NCBI RefSeq assembly: GCF_020618415.1
Contig: NZ_CP085344.1
Span: 496,001 to 560,000, forward strand
Origin: Cupriavidus sp. MP-37
GTDB lineage: Bacteria > Pseudomonadota > Gammaproteobacteria > Burkholderiales > Burkholderiaceae
DNA: 64,000 nt
Direction of reading: 5' to 3'
Below the pieces are notes generated by a model, which was not told the DNA's origin, ran no database searches, and was given only the letters and a program-made list of their open reading frames with translations. The translations under genes and the position numbers were made by a program. This document shows positions 1 to 20,202 of the stretch, piece by piece (the stretch's first letter is position 1; each line of letters begins with the position of its first letter).

Positions 1-2913
<2,913 letters not shown>

Positions 2914-2927
2914 TCGAGCCGATGCGG

Positions 2928-2947
2928 GTGCCGGCCGCGGCCGGCAC
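2928..2947 (+). other. Hairpin between rpoB and rpoC without U-tract
   Basis: GTGCCGGCC and GGCCGGCAC form a perfect 9-bp inverted repeat separated by GC. No T-run follows, so it is not a typical intrinsic terminator. It may be an mRNA processing or stability element between the two cistrons. Confidence 0.55.
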
Positions 2948-3027
2948 TCACCAGCGCAGGATTTCCCACAGAATGAATGCCCCTGGACCGGACAGACTCC
3001 GGCACGGGGGCGAAACAAGGAGTTGCA

Positions 3028-7269
<4,242 letters not shown>

Positions 7270-7303
7270 TCCCGTTGCAGTAATGACCGCCGCAAGGCGG
7301 AGC

Positions 7304-7335
7304 AAAGCCCGGCTGATCCAGCCGGGCTTTTTTTT
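7304..7335 (+). terminator. Intrinsic terminator after rpoC
   Basis: AAAGCCCGGCT and AGCCGGGCTTT form an 11-bp stem with a 5-base loop, followed by a run of eight T. It sits 35 bases after the rpoC stop and ends the rpoBC transcript. Confidence 0.93.
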
Positions 7336-7454
7336 CGTCCGCGCGCGGCGCGGCCTTTCGTGAGAAACATCGGAGAGTTTGCCGCGCAGGCGCGGCGGCA
7401 GGCCCCCTTAGTGGTAAGGTTACGGCTTTTCCGGCTCCAGCATTTCCGTTGTCC

Positions 7455-9302
<1,848 letters not shown>

Positions 9303-9665
9303 CCCACGCGGGGTGCCGCCCCTGTTGCAGGCAGGCAGGTGGGCAGGCGAGGTATACGGCTTGACGGTATACGATTCCGCTGCTAGGATGCCAGATTCGA
9401 GTTTTTGGCTTTGGATTTCGCTCGCCCGTCGGATAAGTGGCCTTCAGGCCGCTGCCGGCAAGCCTACCGGACTGGGTTTCCAGGGACGGGTGGCGGCAGA
9501 CGCGGGATCCGGGTGCCGGCTCGCGCTCTTTGGCATGCTGTTACCGCACAGTCCCGTCTGCAGAGCGCCCGCTCACCTCTCCCGTCCAAAACCCGTAGTT
9601 GCCTCTCCCGCCTGGCGCATGCCGGCACGAGGGGCGTTTTTCGTAAAACCAAGCTGGATTGAACA
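9303..9665 (+). other. Intergenic region recQ-rpsL: str promoter and long leader
   Basis: This 363-base stretch has no supported gene. It holds a promoter near 9361-9389 and a leader of about 270 bases before rpsL. Within the leader, GCAGACG-C-GGGA (9496-9507) can pair with TCCCGTCTGC (9552-9561), closing a stem with one bulged base around a 44-base interior. Confidence 0.6.
9361..9389 (+). promoter_or_regulatory. Sigma-70-type promoter of the str operon
   Basis: TTGACG (9361-9366) and TAGGAT (9384-9389) are separated by exactly 17 bases. It is the best sigma-70 match in the recQ-rpsL gap and points at rpsL. The predicted start is about 9396. Confidence 0.7.
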
Positions 9666-10043
9666 ATGCCAACTATCAACCAACTGGTTCGCAAGCCGCG
9701 CGTCTCGGAAGTCGTCAAGAGCAAGAGCCCGGCGCTTGAGAACTGCCCCCAGCGCCGTGGCGTGTGCACCCGTGTGTACACCACGACGCCGAAGAAGCCG
9801 AACTCGGCACTGCGTAAGGTCGCCAAGGTGCGCCTGACCAACGGTTTCGAAGTCATTTCGTACATCGGCGGTGAAGGCCACAACCTGCAGGAACACTCGG
9901 TCGTGCTGATCCGCGGCGGCCGTGTGAAGGATCTGCCGGGTGTGCGTTACCACATCGTCCGTGGTTCGCTGGACCTGCAAGGCGTGAAGGACCGCAAGCA
10001 GGCCCGTTCGAAGTACGGCGCGAAGCGTCCGAAGGCCGCCTAA
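9666..10043 (+). CDS. rpsL: 30S ribosomal protein S12
   Basis: This 125-residue protein sits at the decoding centre of the 30S subunit. The sequence is nearly canonical along its length ([32 protein letters not shown]). Lys43 and Lys88, the usual streptomycin-resistance positions, are wild type. It is the first gene of the str operon, about 270 bases downstream of the predicted promoter. rpsG, fusA and tuf follow on the same strand. Confidence 0.99.
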   Translation: MPTINQLVRKPRVSEVVKSKSPALENCPQRRGVCTRVYTTTPKKPNSALRKVAKVRLTNGFEVISYIGGEGHNLQEHSVVLIRGGRVKDLPGVRYHIVRGSLDLQGVKDRKQARSKYGAKRPKAA

Positions 10044-10267
10044 GTTCCGGCAGCCTGGGCCCGCAAGGCCCGAAGCAACAGACGATAGCCTGTGGCGCGA
10101 GTCATGGTGCTGTCACCAGGCGGCGGTACAACGGAGCGCCTTTTTGGCAACCGTGCCGTCGAGTAAGTGGTCACCCGGCGAATTTGCTGTCTTTGCATGC
10201 AAGCTAGTTGGTGGCCGGAGAGCGGGAAACTCTGACCGCGCTCTCAACTGAATCTAAAGGAAAGAAG

Positions 10268-10738
10268 ATGCCACGTCGTCGTGAAGTCCCGAAGCGGGAC
10301 GTTCTGCCTGATCCGAAGTTCGGCAACGTTGAAGTTGCCAAGTTCATGAACGTGCTGATGCTGGACGGCAAGAAGTCGGTTGCCGAACGCATCGTGTACG
10401 GCGCGTTCGACCAGATCGAAAAGAAGGCAGGCAAGGCCCCCATCGAAGTGTTCTCCGTTGCCATCAACAACGTGAAGCCGGTGGTGGAAGTGAAGAGCCG
10501 TCGCGTGGGCGGCGCCAACTATCAGGTTCCGGTCGAAGTCCGTCCGTCGCGTCGTTTGGCATTGGCGATGCGCTGGCTGCGTGAGGCCGCGAAGAAACGC
10601 AGCGAGAAGTCGATGGCGCTGCGCCTGGCAGGTGAGCTGCTGGAAGCTGCTGAAGGCCGTGGCGGCGCGATGAAGAAGCGCGACGAAGTGCACCGCATGG
10701 CCGAAGCCAACAAGGCGTTCTCGCACTTCCGCTTCTAA
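10268..10738 (+). CDS. rpsG: 30S ribosomal protein S7
   Basis: This 156-residue protein nucleates assembly of the 30S head by binding the 3' major domain of 16S rRNA. It begins [16 protein letters not shown] and ends with the helical C-terminus [20 protein letters not shown] 10268 follows a purine-rich AAGGAAAG site; longer upstream starts lack family similarity. The 224-base spacer after rpsL is longer than typical. In enterobacteria S7 is the autogenous repressor of this operon and binds this spacer; similar control here is possible but not shown. Confidence 0.99.
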
Positions 10739-10763
10739 AGCGAGCGAAAACATTGTTGGTTGC

Positions 10764-10795
10764 CGGGCGGGCTGTGTTTTTACACATCTCGCCCG
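10764..10795 (+). other. Imperfect hairpin between rpsG and fusA
   Basis: CGGGCG (10764-10769) pairs with CGCCCG (10790-10795), and TGTGT (10773-10777) with ACACA (10782-10786) inside it. Only TTT follows, so at most it is a weak, leaky terminator within the operon. Confidence 0.45.
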
Positions 10796-10855
10796 TTTGT
10801 GTTAGGGGCGCGGGCCATGAGATGCCGGCGCCTCACGGACGAATAGAGGATTAAA

Positions 10856-12964
<2,109 letters not shown>

Positions 12965-12975
12965 ATAAGCTGTAT

Positions 12976-13003
12976 GCCGCCGCGTTCACCGGAACGCGGC
13001 GGC
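12976..13003 (+). other. Perfect 12-bp hairpin between fusA and tuf
   Basis: GCCGCCGCGTTC and GAACGCGGCGGC form a perfect 12-bp stem with loop ACCG. No T-run follows. It is probably an mRNA processing, stability or partial attenuation element rather than a full terminator. Confidence 0.65.
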
Positions 13004-13046
13004 GTGATGAATCGACAAGACTGCATTCCATTAGGAGCTGAAAAAA

Positions 13047-14237
<1,191 letters not shown>

Positions 14238-14246
14238 GCACTTCCT

Positions 14247-14270
14247 GGGACATGCCCGCGGGCGTGTCCC
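14247..14270 (+). other. Hairpin between tuf and rpsJ without U-tract
   Basis: GGGACATGCC pairs with GGCGTGTCCC over 10 bp, with one G-T pair and a CGCG loop. No T-run follows. Its form matches the fusA-tuf hairpin. Confidence 0.55.
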
Positions 14271-14315
14271 CATTCAACGGGCAGCTTTGCCCAATCGCTC
14301 TTTTAAGGAAATATC

Positions 14316-14624
14316 ATGCAGAACCAGAAGATCCGTATCCGCCTGAAGGCTTTCGACTACCGCCTGATCGACCAGTCGGCCGCCGAAATCGTGGATACCG
14401 CCAAGCGTACCGGCGCGATCGTCAAGGGCCCGGTGCCCCTGCCGACCCGCATCCAGCGCTTCGACATCCTGCGTTCGCCGCACGTCAACAAGACCAGCCG
14501 CGATCAGTTCGAGATCCGCACCCACCAGCGCCTGATGGACATCGTCGACCCGACCGACAAGACCGTTGACGCGCTGATGAAGCTCGACCTGCCGGCAGGC
14601 GTGGACGTCGAGATCAAGGTGTAA
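14316..14624 (+). CDS. rpsJ: 30S ribosomal protein S10
   Basis: This 102-residue protein of the 30S head also acts in transcription antitermination as NusE. It starts [20 protein letters not shown] and has the conserved [16 protein letters not shown] segment. It follows tuf on the same strand after 78 bases. It normally heads the S10 operon with rplC directly behind. Here a terminator and an unrelated gene cluster of about 5 kb separate it from rplC, so it is probably transcribed with the str operon. Confidence 0.99.
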   Translation: MQNQKIRIRLKAFDYRLIDQSAAEIVDTAKRTGAIVKGPVPLPTRIQRFDILRSPHVNKTSRDQFEIRTHQRLMDIVDPTDKTVDALMKLDLPAGVDVEIKV

Positions 14625-14660
14625 TCATGCTTCGGGCTGCTTGCGCAGCCTGCTGCAGCA

Positions 14661-14688
14661 AAACGGCGAACCTCGGTTCGCCGTTTTT
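14661..14688 (+). terminator. Intrinsic terminator after rpsJ (possibly bidirectional)
   Basis: AAACGGCGAACC and GGTTCGCCGTTT form a 12-base inverted repeat around TC, followed by TTTTTG. On the minus strand the stem is followed by TTTTG, so it could also stop the convergent araC-type gene. It cleanly ends the str-rpsJ transcript. Confidence 0.9.
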
Positions 14689-14732
14689 GTTTTATGGCCT
14701 GGCATGAGCGGCCGCGCAGTTGCCCTGACCGG

Positions 14733-15746
14733 CTATCCCGCCCCGCGCCGCCGCAGCGTCTGCGCCGGACACTCCCCGAATACCCGCCGATACTCCGCGC
14801 TGAACCGCCCCAGGTGCGCAAAGCCCCAGCGCAACGCCGCTGCACTGACCGATGAAACCGATGCATCGTTCAGCAGATCCCGCCGTACCCGCTCCAGGCG
14901 CACCGCGCGCAGATAAGCCATCGGCCCGGTCCCGCGGTGCTCGCGGAAGCCGGCGAACAGGCTGCGCACGCTGACGCCGGCCACTTCCGCCAGCAGCGCC
15001 GGCGTCAGTTCCGCGCCGGCGTTGGCATGGATGTATTCCTCGACCACCTTCACATGGCGCGGCGCGAGCGGCTTGCCGTGCTCGCGCAGCGCGTCCGACA
15101 GGCTGTGCGGCTGTGCCGTCAGCAGCGTGCCGATCACCAGCTGCTCGAGCTGGCAGGCGGTGAGGGGATGGCGCGCGGTCTCCGGCGCCGCATCGAGCAT
15201 CGCGGCGAGATATCGGATCAACTCATACCAGGCGCCGGTGCGCCACGCCATACCGAGTGCAAAGCGCAGGGCACGCTCGGGCCGGCGGCCCAGGTGGGCG
15301 GCGCAGATCCGGTCGAGCGCGCTGCGCTCGATGCGCACGATCAGCTGGTCGTTGTCCGCGCTCCAGCGCATCAGCAGCGGATCGCTGGGCGTCAGCACGG
15401 AAGCGCAGTCGGGTGTCGACACGATCTGCTGCCCGCCGCAGCGGATCTCCGCCTGCCCGCCGAGCGGCATCTGCACCAGCAGGAAGTCTCCGAGCGGACC
15501 CGGGTCGATGGTGACATCAGCCCCGTAGGCGAGCCGGTTCAGCGACACCGCGCCCAGCGGGGCGTGGTGCATGCGGGCCGACAGGCTGGTCCCGCGGATA
15601 TCGAGCCGGTGTGGCTTGAAGACCCTGCCCACCGCCGCGCGCGTCTGCGCGAGGTCGGTCGAGGCGAACACCTGCCGCCCGGCATCGTGTAGCAGGGCAT
15701 GCGCCAGCGGCGCCGGCGCGCGGGCAGTCGGGGGCAGCTGCAACAT
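14733..15746 (-). CDS. AraC-family transcriptional regulator
   Basis: This 337-residue regulator has an N-terminal effector-binding half of the AraC-binding-like type and a C-terminal double helix-turn-helix (residues about 230-330). The second helix-turn-helix carries the family pattern [25 protein letters not shown] 15746 has an AGAGGAG site 5' of it on the minus strand; a longer upstream frame looks non-coding. It is divergent from the monooxygenase operon across a 278-base region and is probably its regulator, responding to the substrate. It may correspond to iifR/indR-type regulators of indole oxidation genes (inference). Confidence 0.93.
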   Translation of the reverse strand: MLQLPPTARAPAPLAHALLHDAGRQVFASTDLAQTRAAVGRVFKPHRLDIRGTSLSARMHHAPLGAVSLNRLAYGADVTIDPGPLGDFLLVQMPLGGQAEIRCGGQQIVSTPDCASVLTPSDPLLMRWSADNDQLIVRIERSALDRICAAHLGRRPERALRFALGMAWRTGAWYELIRYLAAMLDAAPETARHPLTACQLEQLVIGTLLTAQPHSLSDALREHGKPLAPRHVKVVEEYIHANAGAELTPALLAEVAGVSVRSLFAGFREHRGTGPMAYLRAVRLERVRRDLLNDASVSSVSAAALRWGFAHLGRFSAEYRRVFGECPAQTLRRRGAG

Positions 15747-16024
15747 GGTCTCGCTCCTCTGGCGTGGCCGCGGCGCTGGCTGGCATCCACGGCGGCGGGC
15801 CGGGCGCCATGCGCGCAGCATGGTCCACGCAACCACTATAGCGGATCGACCCGCGCGACCCTGGCCCTGCGTTGACCGAAGCCGAACTTTCCTGCACTAA
15901 TCGGATAGCCGCTGCAGCCAGCGGCTAGTTTGCTGCGGTGCGGAGCCACCATCATGGGATCCAGCACGGCAGCGCAACCCTCCACCAGCTGTCAGCCAAC
16001 AGAGAACGACAAGGAGCGCAGGCC
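15747..16024 (+). promoter_or_regulatory. Divergent control region of the oxygenase island
   Basis: On the plus strand, TTGACC (15872-15877) and ACTAAT (15896-15901, preceded by TGC) give an 18-base spacer and an extended -10. On the minus strand, TATAGT (15840 to 15835) is a candidate -10 for the regulator gene. A perfect 9-bp inverted repeat lies at the expected plus-strand start site. AAGGAG (16011-16016) is the ribosome site of the first operon gene. Confidence 0.55.
15906..15927. repeat. 9-bp inverted repeat at the operon start site
   Basis: TAGCCGCTG and CAGCGGCTA are perfect inverted repeats separated by CAGC. The repeat begins about five bases after the candidate -10 box, so it could be an operator or a hairpin at the mRNA 5' end. 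Confidence 0.55.
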
Positions 16025-17254
16025 ATGGGCCAGACTATCCAGATCCAGACCCCCGAAGGCAGTTTCAGCGGCTATCTCGCCACCCCGGCGGCGGGCAAGG
16101 GCCCCGGCATCGTGCTGTGCCAGGAGATCTTCGGCGTCAATGCCACCATGCGCCAGGTGGCCGACTATTACGCCGAAGAGGGCTATACGGTGCTGGTGCC
16201 AGACCTGTTCTGGCGCATCGCGCCCGGCATCGAACTGACCGACCGCGGCGAGGACTTCCAGCGCGCGCTCGGCCTGTATCAGCAGTTCGATGAAGCGAAG
16301 GGCGTGCAGGACGTGGGCGCGGCGCTGGAGACGTTGCGCGCGCGTCCGGAATGCGCCGGCCGGACCGGCGTGCTGGGCTTCTGCCTGGGCGGCAAGCTGG
16401 CCTACCTGGCGGCCTGCCGGCTGCCCGACGTCGCTTGCGCGGTGGCGTACTACGGCGTCGGCATCGAGCACGCGCTGGGCGAGGCCGCCAACGTGCGTGG
16501 CCGCCTGGTGCTGCATATCGCGGAGCAGGACGGCTTCTGCCCGCCGCAGGCGCAGGCCGCGATCCGCGAGGCGCTGGCCGGCCGGGACCACATCGAGACC
16601 TACGTCTATGCCGGCGTCGACCATGCCTTTGCGCGCGCCGGCGGCGAGCATTTCGACAAGCCTTCGGCGCTGATGGCGCACCAGCGCTCGATCGCCGCAC
16701 TGCGACGCGAGATGGGGCCGCACTACGACTTCTCGGCGCTGTGGGACAAGCACTGCGAGTATGAATTCGCCACCCGCGATGTCGATGCAACCATGGCCAC
16801 GATGGTGGCGCAGCCCTATGTGAACCATATCCCGACCATGACCGGCGGCGTAGGCCACACGCAACTGCGCCGCTTCTACCAGCACCACTTCGTGCACAGC
16901 AACCCGCCGGACACGACGCTGATCCCGCTGTCGCGCACGGTCGGCGCCACGCAGATCGTCGACGAGCTGCTGTTCTGCTTCACCCACACCCGCGAGATCG
17001 ACTGGATGCTGCCTGGCGTGCCGCCCACCGGCAAGCGCGTGGAGATCCCGCTGATCGCCATCGTCAAGTTCCGCGGCGACAAGCTCTACCACGAGCATAT
17101 CTACTGGGACCAGGCCAGCGTGCTGGTGCAGATCGGCAAGCTCGATCCGGCGGGTTTGCCGGTGGCGGGTGTCGAGACCGCGCGCAAGCTGCTGGACGAG
17201 ACCCTGCCGTCGAACACGCTGATGGCGCGCTGGCAGCAGAGCGAAGGCAAGTAG
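16025..17254 (+). CDS. Dienelactone hydrolase / SnoaL-like fusion protein
   Basis: This 409-residue cytoplasmic protein has two parts. Residues 1-230 are a dienelactone hydrolase-type alpha/beta hydrolase with a complete Cys-Asp-His triad: Cys120 in GFCLGG, Asp169 in AEQDG and His200 in GVDHAF. Residues about 240-400 look like a SnoaL/NTF2-type alpha+beta barrel. ATG 16025 has AAGGAG eight bases upstream. It is first of four co-oriented genes. In the indole-oxidation clusters I know, the first gene encodes a protein acting on the oxidised indole intermediate; a matching ring-cleavage role here is inferred. Confidence 0.88.
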   Translation: MGQTIQIQTPEGSFSGYLATPAAGKGPGIVLCQEIFGVNATMRQVADYYAEEGYTVLVPDLFWRIAPGIELTDRGEDFQRALGLYQQFDEAKGVQDVGAALETLRARPECAGRTGVLGFCLGGKLAYLAACRLPDVACAVAYYGVGIEHALGEAANVRGRLVLHIAEQDGFCPPQAQAAIREALAGRDHIETYVYAGVDHAFARAGGEHFDKPSALMAHQRSIAALRREMGPHYDFSALWDKHCEYEFATRDVDATMATMVAQPYVNHIPTMTGGVGHTQLRRFYQHHFVHSNPPDTTLIPLSRTVGATQIVDELLFCFTHTREIDWMLPGVPPTGKRVEIPLIAIVKFRGDKLYHEHIYWDQASVLVQIGKLDPAGLPVAGVETARKLLDETLPSNTLMARWQQSEGK

Positions 17255-17331
17255 GCCTGCTGCAGTGACCGGGAGCGGGCCCGCAGAGGCCCGCCCCGCA
17301 CCAGAGACCGGTGACCAACAAGGAGACAACC

Positions 17332-18120
17332 ATGAAGGGATTGCAGGACAAGGTGGCCATCGTCACCGGCGGCGCCACGCTGATCGGCGCGGCCGTGGCG
17401 CGGGCCTTCGTCGAGGCCGGCGCGCGCGTGGCGATTTTCGATATCGACGCCGCCAACGGCGAGCGCGTCGCCGCGGAGCTGGGCAAGGACGCGCTCTTCA
17501 TCGCGGCCGACATCACGCGGGACGCGCAGGTCCGCGATGCGGTCGGCCAGGTCGCGCAGCGCTTCGGCGGCGTCGATTTCCTGGTCAACCTGGCCTGCAC
17601 CTATCTCGATAATGGCTTCCGCTCGAACCGGGCCGACTGGCTGGCGGCGCTCGATGTCAACGTCGTCTCCGGCGTGATGCTGGCGCAGGCGGTGCATCCG
17701 CAGATGCGTGCCCGCGGCGGCGGCGCGATCGTCAACTTCACCAGCATCTCCGCCAGCGTGGCGCAGACCGGGCGCTGGCTTTATCCGGTGTCGAAGGCCG
17801 CGATCGCGCAGCTGACGCGCAGCATGGCGATGGACCTGGCGCCGGACCGCATCCGCGTCAATGCGGTGTCGCCCGGCTGGACCTGGTGCCGGCTGATGGA
17901 CGAGGTCAGCGGCGGCAACCGCGCCCGCACCGATGCGGTGGCCGCGCCGTTCCATCTGCTCGGGCGCGTCGGCGAGCCCGACGAGGTCGCGCAGGTGGTG
18001 CTCTTCCTCTGCTCTGACCACGCCAGCTTCGTCACCGGCGCCGACTATGCCGTCGATGGGGGCTACTCCGCCATGGGTCCGGAACAGAACGTGCCCGCCA
18101 TCGGCAAGCTGGCCGGCTGA
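17332..18120 (+). CDS. SDR-family oxidoreductase
   Basis: This 262-residue short-chain dehydrogenase/reductase has a Rossmann fold with Ser138, Tyr151 and Lys155 (YPVSK) as catalytic residues. The Gly-rich motif reads TGGATLIG, with Leu where the middle Gly usually stands, and the NNAG motif is replaced by NLAC. ATG 17332 follows AAGGAG; an in-frame GTG seven codons upstream is less likely. Asp37 and Asp39 after beta-2 (FDIDA) suggest NAD preference. In an indole-type pathway it would oxidise the dihydrodiol made by the oxygenase (inference from order). Confidence 0.9.
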   Translation: MKGLQDKVAIVTGGATLIGAAVARAFVEAGARVAIFDIDAANGERVAAELGKDALFIAADITRDAQVRDAVGQVAQRFGGVDFLVNLACTYLDNGFRSNRADWLAALDVNVVSGVMLAQAVHPQMRARGGGAIVNFTSISASVAQTGRWLYPVSKAAIAQLTRSMAMDLAPDRIRVNAVSPGWTWCRLMDEVSGGNRARTDAVAAPFHLLGRVGEPDEVAQVVLFLCSDHASFVTGADYAVDGGYSAMGPEQNVPAIGKLAG

Positions 18121-18153
18121 ACGCCCCGCAACCATCCTTCAGGAGACCACGTC

Positions 18154-19395
18154 ATGCGCCAACGTATCGCCATCGTCGGAGCGGGCCAGTCGGGCCTGCA
18201 AATGGCCCTCGGGCTGCAGGCCCATGGCTACCGCGTCACGCTGCTGTCCAACCGCACCCCGGAACAGATCCGCGCCGGCAAGGTCATGTCCAGCCAGTGC
18301 ATGTTCGATCGCGCGCTGCAGACCGAGCGCGAGCTTGGCCTGAACTGGTGGGACGATGCCTGTCCGCCGGTGCAGGGCATCGGCCTGGCCGTGCCGCATC
18401 CCGAGCAGCCCGGCGCCAGGGTGATCGACTGGGCCGCGCCGCTGGACCGGCCGGCGCAGGCGGTCGACCAGCGCCTGAAGATGCCGGCGTGGATGGAGGC
18501 CTTCGCTGCGCGCGGCGGCGACCTGCGCATCGTTGATGTCGGCGTCGACGAGCTGGAGGAACTGACCCGCGAACATGACCTGGTGCTGCTGGCCGCCGGC
18601 AAGGGCGAGATCGTCAGCCGCTTCGAGCGCGATGCGTCGCGCAGCCCGTTCGACCGGCCCCAGCGCGCGCTGGCGCTGACCTACGTGACCGGCATGCTGC
18701 CGCGCGAGCCGTTCTCGCGGGTCTGCTTCAACCTGATCCCTGGCGTGGGCGAGTACTTTGTGTTTCCAGCGCTGACGTTGTCGGGGCCGTGCGAGATCAT
18801 GGTGTTCGAAGGCATCCCCGGCGGCCCGATGGACCGCTGGGCCGAGGCGCGCACGCCCGAACAGCACCTTGCCGAGAGCCTGCGCATCCTGCGCACCTAT
18901 GTGCCCTGGGAAGCCGAGCGCTGCGAGCGCGTGGCGCTGACCGACGACCACGGCATCCTGTCGGGCCGCTTCGCGCCGACGGTGCGCAAGCCCGTGCTGA
19001 CGCTGCCGTCCGGGCGGCTGGTATTCGGCATGGCCGATGCCGTGGTGGTCAACGACCCCATCACCGGGCAGGGCTCCAACAATGCCGCCAAATGCTGCAA
19101 GGTCTATCTCGATGCCATCCTCGGCCATGGCGAGCGGCCGTTCGACCGCGGCTGGATGGAGCAGACCTTCGCCGGCTACTGGCAATACGCCGCCGATGTG
19201 GTGGCGTGGACCAACTCGCTGCTGACCCCGCCACCGCCGCACATCCTGGCGCTGCTGGGCGCCGCGGGGCAAGCGCCGGCGCTGGCGGCCCGCATCGCCA
19301 ACGGCTTTGACAATCCGCCGGACTACTTCCCCTGGTGGACGGATCCGCACGCCTGCCACCAGCTGATCGACCACCACCTGCCGCAGGCCGCCTGA
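18154..19395 (+). CDS. StyA-like FAD-dependent monooxygenase (styrene/indole monooxygenase family)
   Basis: This 413-residue protein matches the oxygenase subunit of two-component group E flavoprotein monooxygenases in length and motifs. The FAD-binding GAGQSG is at residues 9-14, and the C-terminal part has the family block NDPITGQGSNN. Such enzymes use reduced FAD from a separate reductase to epoxidise styrene or indole; indole yields indigo by side reaction. ATG 18154 has an AGGAG site upstream. The reductase gene begins one base after its stop, so the two are translated together. Indole is the favoured substrate because of the neighbours; styrene-like substrates remain possible. Confidence 0.9.
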   Translation: MRQRIAIVGAGQSGLQMALGLQAHGYRVTLLSNRTPEQIRAGKVMSSQCMFDRALQTERELGLNWWDDACPPVQGIGLAVPHPEQPGARVIDWAAPLDRPAQAVDQRLKMPAWMEAFAARGGDLRIVDVGVDELEELTREHDLVLLAAGKGEIVSRFERDASRSPFDRPQRALALTYVTGMLPREPFSRVCFNLIPGVGEYFVFPALTLSGPCEIMVFEGIPGGPMDRWAEARTPEQHLAESLRILRTYVPWEAERCERVALTDDHGILSGRFAPTVRKPVLTLPSGRLVFGMADAVVVNDPITGQGSNNAAKCCKVYLDAILGHGERPFDRGWMEQTFAGYWQYAADVVAWTNSLLTPPPPHILALLGAAGQAPALAARIANGFDNPPDYFPWWTDPHACHQLIDHHLPQAA

Positions 19396-19396
19396 C

Positions 19397-19894
19397 ATGG
19401 ACACCACCCGCCATGCCGCCCCCGCGCTCGATCCGCGCGAATTGCGCCGGGTTTGCGGCCGCTACGCGACCGGCGTCGCGGTCATTGGTGCCTGTACGGC
19501 GCAGCGGCCGGTCGGCATCACCGTCAACTCGTTCGCGTCGCTGTCGCTGGCGCCGCCACTGATCCTGTGGAGCCTGGCCCGGCATTCGCCCAATGCCGGC
19601 CTGTTCGGAGCGGGCGCGCCGTTCGGCATCAGCATCCTGCGCGCGGGCCACGGCGAGCTGGCGCGCCGCTTTGCCACGCCGTCGCCGGACAAGTTCGCCG
19701 GCGTCGGCCATCGCCGCTGCGCGCACGGCGTGCCTTACCTGGACGAGGCGCTGGCGACGCTGTCGTGCCGGGTCGAGCGCGCCGACCCGGTGGGCGACCA
19801 TCTGCTGATCGTCGGCGCCGTCGAAGCGTTCACGGCGGGGGAGGGCGAGCCGCTGGTATTCTATGGCGGCGATTTCGTCCGCATTGCCGCCTGA
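19397..19894 (+). CDS. StyB/HpaC-like flavin reductase
   Basis: This 165-residue flavin reductase-domain protein has the family pattern GRYATGVAVIG, then GITVNSFASLSLAPPLILWS. It is expected to reduce FAD with NADH and supply FADH2 to the adjacent oxygenase. The start is one base after the oxygenase stop, implying translational coupling. It is the last gene of the island. No strong intrinsic terminator was found between it and the rplC promoter. Confidence 0.92.
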   Translation: MDTTRHAAPALDPRELRRVCGRYATGVAVIGACTAQRPVGITVNSFASLSLAPPLILWSLARHSPNAGLFGAGAPFGISILRAGHGELARRFATPSPDKFAGVGHRRCAHGVPYLDEALATLSCRVERADPVGDHLLIVGAVEAFTAGEGEPLVFYGGDFVRIAA

Positions 19895-20025
19895 CGCCCT
19901 GTTTTGCTGTGCCCGACCGGCCGCTCCGAGGCCAGTCCGTCGCCCCGACACCACAACCAGGCAGCGCAAGCGTCACTGCCGCGGCATTCCTGCCTACAGC
20001 ATTGCAGGGAAATCCGCAATTCATA

Positions 20026-20054
20026 TTGCCCTTTCCAAACTGCTGCGATATAGT
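20026..20054 (+). promoter_or_regulatory. Sigma-70-type promoter for rplC and the S10 remainder
   Basis: TTGCCC (20026-20031) and TATAGT (20049-20054) are 17 bases apart. The predicted start is about 20061. It provides separate transcription for rplC onwards, which is needed because rpsJ and its terminator are cut off by the island. Confidence 0.72.
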
Positions 20055-20060
20055 GTAAGG

Positions 20061-20080
20061 CTACCCGTTTCCTCGGGTAG
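20061..20080 (+). promoter_or_regulatory. Hairpin at predicted 5' end of the rplC mRNA
   Basis: CTACCCG and CGGGTAG are perfect 7-bp inverted repeats with a 6-base loop. They begin at the predicted start site. It could protect the 5' end from RNase attack or take part in autogenous control. Confidence 0.5.
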
Positions 20081-20202
20081 TGGGCTGGCCATTTTGGCCG
20101 CGCGCAGTCTTGTTTAGCGCAAGTCCATCCGCGCACAAGCGCAAGCACAGTTTTCGTGTATCAATCAGCCCCGGCCAATCGCAGCTGGGAATGGAGCAAA
20201 CC

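Larger units (their letters stand above)
19895..20202 (+). other. Intergenic region before rplC: promoter and leader
   Basis: This 308-base stretch has no supported gene. It holds a sigma-70-type promoter, a hairpin at the predicted start of transcription, and a leader of about 140 bases leading to the rplC ribosome site GGAG at 20193-20196. Confidence 0.65.
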
